A stretch of 6,735 bases of DNA. It comes from an uncultured Bacteroidota bacterium (GTDB lineage Bacteria; Bacteroidota; Bacteroidia; Chitinophagales; Chitinophagaceae). How positions within the stretch are numbered: position 1 is the stretch's first letter; each line of letters starts with the position of its first letter. This document shows, piece after piece, positions 1-5,665 of this stretch. The DNA is taken from assembly GCA_903847655.1 (NCBI GenBank), contig CAINEG010000197.1:1-6735 (forward strand). Direction: 5' to 3'. The notes below the pieces were generated by a model. It was not told where the DNA came from, ran no database searches, and saw nothing but the letters and a program-made list of their open reading frames with translations. A program made the translations under genes and the position numbers.

Positions 1-99
1 ACCTGTCTCAAATTCATGTATGGATTCCAAGGCTTTATCCTTAAAGATGGCAGCCTTTAATCTTGTATTTCCAAAATCAAAACAAATGGTGGTAGACAT
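1..99 (-). CDS. coaX: Type III pantothenate kinase, N-terminal fragment (cut by window edge)
   Basis: Only the first 33 codons lie in the window; the gene continues past base 1. The translation begins MSTTICFDFGNTRLKAAIFK. The DFGNT..K pattern at residues 8-15 is the first phosphate-binding motif (DxGNTxxK) of the ASKHA-fold type III pantothenate kinases, which phosphorylate pantothenate with ATP in the first step of coenzyme A synthesis in the cytosol. The ATG at 97-99 puts this motif a few residues from the N terminus, as usual for CoaX. The gene is divergent from the glycosyltransferase gene at 199, and a TAnnTTTG match lies 16 bases upstream of the start. The main alternative is another ASKHA sugar kinase, since only one motif is visible, but the very short lead-in before DxGNT favours CoaX. 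Confidence 0.82.
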   Translation of the reverse strand, partial: MSTTICFDFGNTRLKAAIFKDKALESIHEFETG

Positions 100-115
100 A
101 TACTTACTTGTGGTC

Positions 116-123
116 CAAAAATA
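116..123 (-). promoter_or_regulatory. Candidate -7 promoter element for coaX
   Basis: Read on the minus strand this is TATTTTTG, a full match to the Bacteroidota sigma-A -7 consensus TAnnTTTG, ending 16 bases before the coaX ATG. No well-spaced TTG/TTTG -33 element is evident; a minus-strand TTTG lies only 12 bases upstream. In AT-rich DNA the match could be chance, so this is a tentative call. Confidence 0.35.
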
Positions 124-198
124 ATCTCTTTGGGGCAAAGTTTGCTTAAAACAATAGGCAAGTTGCGAAAGATTTCGGTTATTTGATGTAGAAAATAA

Positions 199-1080
199 AT
201 GGACATGAAAATTGCCGGGTTCACCATCATTAAAAATGCAGTAGTCAACGACTTTCCCATTGTGGAAGCCATTCGATCGATTTTGCCTGTGGTGGATGAG
301 ATGATTGTTTTAATAGGCGATTCTACCGATGAGACCATCGCATTAATTGAATCTATTGGAGATCCAAAAATAAAAATTCATCATTCGGTTTGGGATAAAA
401 ACCTAAGAAAAGGGGGTGCTGTTTTGGCAGATGAAACTAATAAAGCTTTTCGTTTGATAAGCGATGCATCTACTTGGGGTTTTTATATACAGGGGGACGA
501 AGTGATTCATGAAAAGTATCATCCTGCCATTCGGGCTGCCTGTGAACAATATGCATTTGATTCAGAAGTGCAAGGACTTTTATTTAAGTATAAACATTTT
601 TATGGCACTTATGATTATGTGGGAGATAGTAGAAAGTGGTATGCACATGAAATTAGAATCATTAGAAATAATAAAGCCATCACGGCCTATAGGGATGCGC
701 AAGGTTTTAGAATTGGCAGAACTAAATTGCCTGTTGCATTGATTGATGCAAGTGTGTATCATTATGGTTGGGTGAAAAGCCCTGAACAAATGCGCAAAAA
801 ACAAAAAGAAAGTAGTGTGTATTGGCATGATGACCAGCAAATGGAAAAAATCATATCTAGTCCTGATTATTATGACTTCTCAGGTTTTGATTCCTTAGAA
901 AAATTTACAGGCACGCATCCTAATGTTATGTTGGATCGAATTCAAAGAAAAAATTGGGCCATTGATTTAGATGTTTCAAAAAAGAAATTTTCTTTTAAAA
1001 ATAAAGTCTTGTATTATTTTGAAAAATTAACGGGGATTCGACCTTTTGATTTTAAAAATTATAAAATTATTAGATCCTAA
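199..1080 (+). CDS. Family-2-like glycosyltransferase
   Basis: The 293-residue product has no signal peptide or membrane segment and is probably cytosolic. The N terminus (KIAGFTIIKNA, residues 4-14, then VDEMIVLIGDSTDETIALI, 32-50) resembles the nucleotide-sugar-binding half of GT-A fold family 2 enzymes. The acidic stretch YIQGDEVIHE (96-105) sits where the metal-binding DxD motif is expected, although it reads GDE rather than DxD. A basic and aromatic segment follows at YHYGWVKSPEQMRKKQ (187-202). The donor and acceptor cannot be told from sequence. ATG codons at 199 and 205 are both possible; the family-like start MKIAGFT would use 205. The gene is followed after 11 bases by meaB on the same strand, so the two are probably cotranscribed. 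The fold assignment is fairly sure, the substrate unknown. Confidence 0.8.
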   Translation: MDMKIAGFTIIKNAVVNDFPIVEAIRSILPVVDEMIVLIGDSTDETIALIESIGDPKIKIHHSVWDKNLRKGGAVLADETNKAFRLISDASTWGFYIQGDEVIHEKYHPAIRAACEQYAFDSEVQGLLFKYKHFYGTYDYVGDSRKWYAHEIRIIRNNKAITAYRDAQGFRIGRTKLPVALIDASVYHYGWVKSPEQMRKKQKESSVYWHDDQQMEKIISSPDYYDFSGFDSLEKFTGTHPNVMLDRIQRKNWAIDLDVSKKKFSFKNKVLYYFEKLTGIRPFDFKNYKIIRS

Positions 1081-1091
1081 TTTTATCCTTT

Positions 1092-1991
1092 ATGAAAAGC
1101 GTAGCAGAAATCATAGCAGGAGTGACAAAAGGAAATTTTCTTTTGTTGGCAAAAGCAGTGTCTGAGATTGAGAATAGAACTGAAGGGGCTGAAATATTTT
1201 TACAAAGTTTAGCGCCTAAAACTATACCCATCATTGGCATTACTGGACCTCCTGGTGCGGGTAAAAGCACACTCATCAACGCGCTTATAGCGCATTGGAT
1301 CCAACAAGATAAAAAACTGGCTGTATTGTCGGTGGATCCCTCTTCACCCTTTCATCAAGGGGCTATTTTGGGGGATCGTATTCGCATGAAGGATTGGTAT
1401 TTGCATCCCAATGTATATATCAGATCCTTGGCTGCTAGAGGACATTTGGGTGGCGTCAATAGTGCCATGCTTTCTTTGACTACTTTAATGCAATCAGTTG
1501 GCTTTGATTACATCCTTATAGAAACAGTGGGTGTTGGACAATCGGAAGTGGAAGTGGCTTCCCTGGCCGATACCACCATTGTGGTATTGGTACCAGAAGC
1601 TGGGGATGAAGTGCAAATGATGAAGTCGGGATTGATGGAGATTGCCAATATTTTCGTGGTCAATAAATGCGACCGACCCAATGCAACAACATTTGTGCAC
1701 CACTTAAAACAAATGATTGTAGAAAATACCCAGGCCAATGTGCCACAAGTTATTGAAACTATTGCTACAGAAAAAGAAGGCTTACTTGAATTAGCCCAGG
1801 CCATAGAAGCACACCACCAGGGTATGATGATAGGAGAGAACAAAAAAGAAATGTTATTGACTAAAGTAATGCAATTGGTGGTAGCGCAAAAAATGAATCA
1901 AGTAGATTTGGCGCAAGTGAAAATTAAATTAGACATGGCATGTAGAGAGGCAAATTTTAATATTTTTAAATTTGCACAACAGTTTTATTGA
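1092..1991 (+). CDS. meaB: Methylmalonyl-CoA mutase-associated GTPase MeaB (ArgK family)
   Basis: The 299-residue product is a SIMIBI-class P-loop GTPase that acts as a chaperone of adenosylcobalamin-dependent mutases, gating cofactor loading and protecting the enzyme from inactivation (family knowledge). Visible motifs in order: Walker A GPPGAGKST (52-60); the family segment VDPSSPFHQGAILGDRIRM (81-99); SLAARGHLGG (112-121); the Walker B/switch segment ETVGVGQSE (144-152); and guanine-specificity NKCD (191-194). Known MeaB proteins usually have PSSPRTGG where this one has PSSPFHQG, a modest variation. The length is somewhat below the usual 310-335 residues, so the C-terminal dimerisation arm may be short. 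No mutase gene is in the window. The start is the only good ATG, 11 bases after the glycosyltransferase stop, which suggests cotranscription. Confidence 0.94.
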   Translation: MKSVAEIIAGVTKGNFLLLAKAVSEIENRTEGAEIFLQSLAPKTIPIIGITGPPGAGKSTLINALIAHWIQQDKKLAVLSVDPSSPFHQGAILGDRIRMKDWYLHPNVYIRSLAARGHLGGVNSAMLSLTTLMQSVGFDYILIETVGVGQSEVEVASLADTTIVVLVPEAGDEVQMMKSGLMEIANIFVVNKCDRPNATTFVHHLKQMIVENTQANVPQVIETIATEKEGLLELAQAIEAHHQGMMIGENKKEMLLTKVMQLVVAQKMNQVDLAQVKIKLDMACREANFNIFKFAQQFY

Positions 1992-2006
1992 GTCCCAGCA
2001 AATTGC

Positions 2007-2210
2007 TTACTCTTTTTCTTGTTTCCACCATTTAATGGCGACATAGCCAGCAATAGCAAAAGGCATAGCTGCTAGGTATAGTATACCCGCATTGAACCCC
2101 TTTCCCGCTTCCTGCCCAATTTGAGCTGCAGTTTTGGTACAAATAGAGCATTGTGCCATAGCACTTGCTACCAATAATTGAGAGAGTATTAAAAACGTAA
2201 TGCGTTTCAT
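2007..2210 (-). CDS. Small exported CxxC protein with one C-terminal membrane segment
   Basis: The 67-residue product starts at the ATG at 2208-2210 with a signal peptide (residues 1-19, MKRITFLILSQLLVASAMA) whose likely cleavage is AMA|Q, followed at once by CSIC (21-24). The -1 residue is Gln, so it is not a lipobox. A glycine-rich link (GQEAGKGFNAG, 32-42) leads to a hydrophobic helix (about 43-60) and a charged tail beginning KWWKQE. The mature protein would be about 48 residues, with the CxxC outside the cytoplasm and one membrane anchor. A longer frame begins at 2231 but would start inside the bTHX terminator. The gene converges with meaB, only 15 bases apart, with no hairpin between. 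It resembles small uncharacterised proteins of Bacteroidota; function is unknown. The CxxC could be a redox or metal site, which is inference. Confidence 0.68.
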   Translation of the reverse strand: MKRITFLILSQLLVASAMAQCSICTKTAAQIGQEAGKGFNAGILYLAAMPFAIAGYVAIKWWKQEKE

Positions 2211-2229
2211 AAATACTTTAAGTTGAATC

Positions 2230-2250
2230 AAAAAACCCCTTTGGGGCCTT
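2230..2250 (-). terminator. Intrinsic terminator after bTHX
   Basis: On the minus strand the sequence reads GGCCCC-AAA-GGGG followed by six T. This is a four-pair GC stem (2236-2239 with 2243-2246), a three-base loop and a T tract, beginning 16 bases after the bTHX stop. It separates bTHX from the small CxxC gene, which therefore needs its own promoter or readthrough. Confidence 0.75.
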
Positions 2251-2262
2251 TATTACAAAGTG

Positions 2263-2448
2263 TTAAGCTTTCGCTTTTGTTGCTTTTTCAGTTTTTGCAG
2301 CAGCAGCCTTAGGGGCAGCCACTTTAGGTGCAGTCGCTTTTGCAGCAGCTGCTTTAGCGCCTTTGCTAGCCACTTTATGTGGTCTGCTTTTGCCAAAAGA
2401 ACCTAAAAATCTTTTTCCCTTAGCTGTTTTTTTATCTCCTCTTCCCAT
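2263..2448 (-). CDS. 30S ribosomal protein bTHX with long Ala/Lys-rich tail
   Basis: The 61-residue product begins MGRGDKKTAKGKRFLGSFGK, then SRPHK. The pattern G+GD++T.+GK...G.+G..RP is that of bTHX, the small basic peptide that sits in the head of the 30S subunit and was first described in Thermus; homologues are common in Bacteroidota. The start is the ATG at 2446-2448, because family members begin MGKGD or MGRGD; a longer frame from 2484 would read through the HU terminator region. Residues 26-61 form a low-complexity tail of Ala, Lys and Pro (KAAAAKATAPKVAAPKAAAAK), making the protein about twice as long as the Thermus peptide. HU lies upstream on the same strand beyond a terminator, and a second terminator follows the stop codon. 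The core assignment is strong; the role of the tail is unknown. Confidence 0.9.
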   Translation of the reverse strand: MGRGDKKTAKGKRFLGSFGKSRPHKVASKGAKAAAAKATAPKVAAPKAAAAKTEKATKAKA

Positions 2449-2481
2449 GATCTTATTTTTTGTTAATTGGTGAATGAACTG

Positions 2482-2489
2482 CAAAAATA
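2482..2489 (-). promoter_or_regulatory. Candidate -7 promoter element for bTHX
   Basis: The minus-strand sequence is TATTTTTG, matching TAnnTTTG, and ends 33 bases before the bTHX ATG. It coincides with the T tract of the HU terminator, so the -33 region would fall inside the hairpin. No good -33 element is seen. The match may be partly due to the T tract itself. Confidence 0.3.
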
Positions 2490-2519
2490 AAAAAACCCTC
2501 GCACATACGAGGGTTTTAT
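2489..2519 (-). terminator. Intrinsic terminator after HU
   Basis: A perfect ten-pair inverted repeat (aaaaccctcg at 2492-2501 and cgagggtttt at 2508-2517) encloses the six-base loop cacata. On the minus strand it ends in seven T (2489-2495), about 40 bases after the HU stop. On the plus strand it is followed by ttttattt, so it could also work in that direction, although no plus-strand gene ends nearby. Confidence 0.9.
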
Positions 2520-2557
2520 TTCAAAATCTTAGTATTAAGCTGTTTTTAGCGCAAAAA

Positions 2558-2827
2558 CTACAATTTGCCGCTCAATTCTTTACCAGCTTTAAATTTAGCA
2601 ACTTTTTTAGCTTTGATTTTGATCGCAGCTCCAGTTTGTGGGTTGCGGCCTACACGTGCAGCACGCTTAGAAACTGAAAAAGTACCAAATCCTACTAAAG
2701 TTACTTTATCCCCTTTTTTCAAGGCTTTTGTAACTGCTTCGATAAATGCATCAACAGCTGCATTTGCTTGTGTTTTTGCGATCTCTGCATTGTCAGCAAT
2801 GTGAGCGATCAATTCTGCTTTGTTCAT
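2558..2827 (-). CDS. hup: HU family nucleoid DNA-binding protein
   Basis: The 89-residue product, starting [12 protein letters not shown], has the typical HU length. The family signature [21 protein letters not shown] spans residues 46-66, and P63 in RNPQTG is the residue that wedges between base pairs at the tip of the beta arm. The N-terminal helices (3-38) form the dimer core. HU binds DNA with little sequence preference and bends and compacts it. The ATG at 2825-2827 gives the standard HU N terminus; a frame opening at 2863 would add 12 residues and overlap the likely promoter. The gene appears to be monocistronic, with a promoter element upstream and a strong hairpin terminator after it. 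IHF is an alternative name for this fold, but HU fits better. Confidence 0.96.
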   Translation of the reverse strand: MNKAELIAHIADNAEIAKTQANAAVDAFIEAVTKALKKGDKVTLVGFGTFSVSKRAARVGRNPQTGAAIKIKAKKVAKFKAGKELSGKL

Positions 2828-2860
2828 AGATGTGTTTTTTATAAGTTTAAAACGATGTAA

Positions 2861-2868
2861 CAAATTTA
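2861..2868 (-). promoter_or_regulatory. Candidate -7 promoter element for HU
   Basis: Minus-strand TAAATTTG is a full match to TAnnTTTG and ends 33 bases before the HU ATG, which would leave a 5' leader of roughly 25-30 bases. A clear -33 TTG at the usual spacing is missing. The upstream side (about 2881-2935) is very rich in A and T runs, which might act like an UP-type element. Position and match are reasonable for a highly expressed gene. Confidence 0.5.
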
Positions 2869-2929
2869 TCAGCTTTTATCAATTGAAAAAATATTTTTTT
2901 TAAAAATTCATTTTTATTTTTCCCTTGAA

Positions 2930-3086
2930 ACCCTTAAATGGTAAGGTTTTCATGCAAAAACACGGAATTCGTTAGTTTGAGCTATTCAATGAAAAATGAA
3001 TAAAAGCCTTGCTGCTATTGAGTTTCATTGATAATCGGCTGAAATATAGGCCTGCCTTGAGTTTCGGCTATTTAATCTATCCACAT
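2930..3086. repeat. Gene-free spacer with degenerate short repeats
   Basis: No open frame or known RNA is recognised here. Short motifs recur: gctatt at 2981, 3014 and 3067; ttgagtttc at 3018-3026 and 3057-3065; and an inverted pair tcaatgaaa (2986-2994) and tttcattga (3023-3031) that could form a nine-pair stem with a 28-base loop. No T tract follows, so it is not a standard terminator for the gene ending at 3087. The repeats could be decayed copies of one unit or chance in AT-rich DNA. Confidence 0.3.
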
Positions 3087-3389
3087 TCAATTCACAATTT
3101 GCATTTCGGTGCAAAAATAGTAGCATTTTTCACCCCAGGTATGCTGTACTTCCTTTAAATGGTCAGTAGCCTGTAATTCTTGATAGGCCTGCCATAGCTC
3201 CATATTGTCACAGTAAAGTTGTAAAGTATAAGTAGGCGATTGGTCGGCATTCACCTTAATTTGATAAAATTTATTTTCTGTAAAACTTTGATTGGACATT
3301 AACAAGGGAATAAAATTATTTTTCATCCATTCCAACCATTGAAATTCTAAAGCAGGATCAATTTGGAAACTAATATTATAAACTTTCAT
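3087..3389 (-). CDS. DUF4286 family protein
   Basis: The 100-residue product begins MKVYNISFQIDPALEFQWLEW and contains WLEWMKNNFIP (18-28), the pattern I associate with the small Bacteroidota family DUF4286, whose members have about 100 residues and no known function. There is no signal peptide or membrane segment. The fold is probably a small ferredoxin-like alpha/beta domain (inference from the strand-helix-strand pattern, with the central segment YTLQLYCDNMELWQAY at 54-69). The ATG at 3387-3389 is chosen; two codons upstream is only a TTG. It starts 18 bases after the exodeoxyribonuclease III stop on the same strand and is likely the last gene of that unit. No clear terminator follows. Confidence 0.8.
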   Translation of the reverse strand: MKVYNISFQIDPALEFQWLEWMKNNFIPLLMSNQSFTENKFYQIKVNADQSPTYTLQLYCDNMELWQAYQELQATDHLKEVQHTWGEKCYYFCTEMQIVN

Positions 3390-3407
3390 GCACAATAATT
3401 TTATATT

Positions 3408-4175
3408 TTATTTTAATTCTACAACAATAGGGCAGTGGTCGCTATGTTTTACCATCGGCAGTATAGTGGCGGCTTTAATCGAACTCGCTAGGGCTTCTGT
3501 GGCGCAAAGATAATCGATTCGCCATCCTTTATTTTGCAATCTAACACTAGGAAATCTTTGGGTCCACCAGGAATATCCACCTGTGGTAGTAGGATTTATT
3601 TTTCTATAACTATCTACCCATCCATTGTTTAAAAACTGATCCATCCATGCTCTTTCTTCGGGTAAAAAACCAGAAGATTTTTTATTGCCTTTGGGATCAT
3701 GAATATCTATTTCATGGTGTGCAATATTATAGTCCCCTGCAAGAATGATTTTGGAGCGTTTCTTTTGAAGTTTTTTTAAATAGCTTTCAAATTCTATTAA
3801 CCACTGGTATTTATAGGCCTGTCTTTCATCGCCACTGCTTCCTGAGGGGAAATAGGCATTCACAATAGTGAGGTCTCCTATATCCACTCTAAGCACCCTG
3901 CCTTCGGCATCGCTCATTTCAAAACCATTGCCAGTTGCTATAAGGTCGGGCTTTATTTTACTAAATGTGGCTACCCCGCTATAGCCTTTTTTTTGGGCTG
4001 AAAACCAAGAGACATGGTAACCTAAAGCGGTAAATAAAGAAAGATCGATATCGTCTTGTGTCGCCTTGGTTTCTTGTACACAAAAAACATCCACAGGATA
4101 TTCGGTCAACCATTCAATCAAGCCTTTTTTGATGGCTGCTCTAATTCCATTTAAGTTATAACTTACGATGCGCAT
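3408..4175 (-). CDS. xth: Exodeoxyribonuclease III (AP endonuclease, ExoIII family)
   Basis: The 255-residue product has the full endonuclease/exonuclease/phosphatase fold. Residues visible by motif: N7 in SYNLNGIRA; metal ligand E35 in QETKA; Y108 in NAYFPSG; D148 and N150 in GDYNIAHHEIDIHDP; D221 in WRIDYL; and the D246-H247 pair in HSDHCPIV, matching the known ExoIII catalytic set. The family cuts DNA at abasic sites and removes blocked 3' ends in base excision repair, and also has 3'-to-5' exonuclease activity on duplex DNA. The length is typical. The start ATG lies only 10 bases after the stop of the upstream exported protein gene, and the DUF4286 gene follows by 18 bases, so these three probably share a transcript. 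Confidence 0.95.
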   Translation of the reverse strand: MRIVSYNLNGIRAAIKKGLIEWLTEYPVDVFCVQETKATQDDIDLSLFTALGYHVSWFSAQKKGYSGVATFSKIKPDLIATGNGFEMSDAEGRVLRVDIGDLTIVNAYFPSGSSGDERQAYKYQWLIEFESYLKKLQKKRSKIILAGDYNIAHHEIDIHDPKGNKKSSGFLPEERAWMDQFLNNGWVDSYRKINPTTTGGYSWWTQRFPSVRLQNKGWRIDYLCATEALASSIKAATILPMVKHSDHCPIVVELK

Positions 4176-4185
4176 ATTTTTTTAC

Positions 4186-5562
4186 TTAACTAGGACTTTG
4201 AAAAATTTCACTATAGGCGATAAGCAACAGTAAATTCATCAAGTGAGCTGGAGTATTATTTTCAACTAAAACCATTTGACTTGGTTTTTTGTCTCCATGC
4301 ACGACCATGATTATTTTATTGTCTAAGCTGATGGTTTTTAAATTGGTTTCAAGGTTTATTTTTATCGAAAAATTATGCCCCAATACCTTTCCTTCAATCA
4401 CGCTGGCTTGCAGAATTAATTGTTTGGCATAAAAAGTACCCAAGGCAAATGCCTTAGTGGAATCATAGCCATTGTAAACTCTATCGGGGTAAAAATATTT
4501 GCTTAGTTCTAAAACATTTTCTTTAACTACAAAGCCTCCAATTTCATTTTTGTCTTGGTATATTTTATGGATGCTATCTTTTAAAAATTCTATGCCATAT
4601 TTTTTTCCATGCTCATCATTGACTATTTCATTGTTGAATTCTATGTATGCTTCAAGGGTATAATCAATATCCTCATGTACATCTCTTAGTGGTTGAAGTA
4701 CTTGGTAATATTCTTTGTAATTGATGCCTGCCCTAGATTTTCGAATAATTTCACTTATGTCTTTAAATGGATTATTGGGCGACCGGTCTTTTAGATTTAT
4801 ATTTTTTAAGACCGCTTCGGGTATTCTCAATAAATGGGTAAATCCATTGTTGATGTAAGACATGAACTGTTTGGCAGTATCAAATAAAATTCTTGGACGG
4901 TTATGGATCAAAGGCATCCAAAAATCATCGGTCGCATAGGCAGTCGGCATTTTTGCCTCCATGTATTCCATATTGTCCATTTTTGGAGAGATATAGCCAA
5001 TGGCCTTGGCGATGCCTTGGTATAGATTGCTGGGTAAACTTCCGGTAGTTGAAATTTCATAACCCATCCCTAAAGAATGAATGGGTAAGATGCCAATAAG
5101 CATAGTCTTACCAAATACTTTTTCTTGCTTTTGATTGTAAATATTACATGCAATGTACCAAATGGAATGAATGCTGTCTCGCTTAGTTTGGGGCAAGTTG
5201 ATCCATTTGTTTCTATAAATAAGTTCAGGGTTCAATTCATACAATTCTAAATAAGCATGAAAAGGGTATTCCCTGCTTCTTGTCCAATCGACTACTATTT
5301 TTCCCAATTGATTTTGTTTTTTTAATTCTTTAATCATTGGGGTAATACTTGTTTCTCTTTGCATTTGTAAAGAAGCAAACAAGCCTGAATCAAAAGCTTC
5401 TAGTATGGGTTGAATATCCGCTGGGAGATGCCAATAACTGGCTGCTGGGTTAATGGTGGAATAGGTTTGAATTTGCTCCAACACTACTTTGTTTTGGCCA
5501 TAAGCCGTTAACCCAAAAACTTGAAATAAAACAACAGTAAAAAAAACAATAATGGGTTTCAT
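4186..5562 (-). CDS. Exported protein of unknown function
   Basis: I do not recognise this family. From the ATG at 5560-5562 the product has 458 residues and opens with a signal peptide (MKPIIVFFTVVLFQVFGLTA, then YGQ), with likely cleavage G22|Q23; there is no lipobox. The mature part is soluble-looking, with many aromatic residues (for example PASYWHLP about 39-47, DDFWMPLIHNRPRILFD 212-228, YFYPDRVYNGYDS 356-368), and a hydrophobic C-terminal stretch (LMNLLLLIAY, 441-450). No repeats, catalytic signature or C-terminal sorting domain was seen. It is probably periplasmic or outer-membrane associated. A longer frame opening at 5586 would place eight residues before the signal peptide and include the promoter element. 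It is the first gene of a likely unit with xth and the DUF4286 gene. Confidence 0.85.
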   Translation of the reverse strand: MKPIIVFFTVVLFQVFGLTAYGQNKVVLEQIQTYSTINPAASYWHLPADIQPILEAFDSGLFASLQMQRETSITPMIKELKKQNQLGKIVVDWTRSREYPFHAYLELYELNPELIYRNKWINLPQTKRDSIHSIWYIACNIYNQKQEKVFGKTMLIGILPIHSLGMGYEISTTGSLPSNLYQGIAKAIGYISPKMDNMEYMEAKMPTAYATDDFWMPLIHNRPRILFDTAKQFMSYINNGFTHLLRIPEAVLKNINLKDRSPNNPFKDISEIIRKSRAGINYKEYYQVLQPLRDVHEDIDYTLEAYIEFNNEIVNDEHGKKYGIEFLKDSIHKIYQDKNEIGGFVVKENVLELSKYFYPDRVYNGYDSTKAFALGTFYAKQLILQASVIEGKVLGHNFSIKINLETNLKTISLDNKIIMVVHGDKKPSQMVLVENNTPAHLMNLLLLIAYSEIFQSPS

Positions 5563-5583
5563 AGTGCTTATTAATAGGCCCTT

Positions 5584-5591
5584 CAAATTTA
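5584..5591 (-). promoter_or_regulatory. Candidate -7 promoter element for the exported protein/xth/DUF4286 unit
   Basis: Minus-strand TAAATTTG matches TAnnTTTG and ends 21 bases before the ATG at 5562, implying a leader of about 15 bases. No proper -33 motif is seen; a minus-strand TTG is only a few bases away. It supports choosing the shorter start for the exported protein. Confidence 0.4.
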
Positions 5592-5665
5592 ACCAATTTA
5601 ATGTACTCGACTTAATAATTTATTCTAACTTCAATGAATTCAATTTCATTCATCAATTTTTGCTG

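Noticed and set aside
57..338. Minus-strand open frame of 93 codons across the coaX-glycosyltransferase spacer
   Set aside because: It overlaps the true coaX start in another frame and the glycosyltransferase N terminus, with no family resemblance.
1508..1843. Minus-strand open frame of 111 codons inside meaB
   Set aside because: It is fully antisense to the conserved MeaB motifs and has a Cys/Ser/Thr-rich composition typical of a shadow frame.
1989..2010. Terminator between the convergent meaB and small CxxC genes
   Set aside because: The 15-base gap has no stem-loop or T tract.
2474..2804. Plus-strand open frames opposite HU
   Set aside because: They are antisense to the highly conserved HU coding sequence and run through the HU terminator or its coding region.
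2881..2935. A/T-rich tract as a replication origin
   Set aside because: There are no DnaA-box clusters and no origin-linked genes; it is more simply the upstream region of the HU promoter.
2981..3076. Possible CRISPR-like array from the repeated gctatt/ttgag motifs
   Set aside because: The repeats are only 6-9 bases, imperfect and unevenly spaced, and there are no cas genes.
5552..5665. 38-codon N-terminal extension of the LOG protein
   Set aside because: It overlaps the divergent gene start and promoter region, is rich in Phe/Asn/Ile as expected of AT-rich spacer, and does not look conserved; the ATG at 5666 is a better start.
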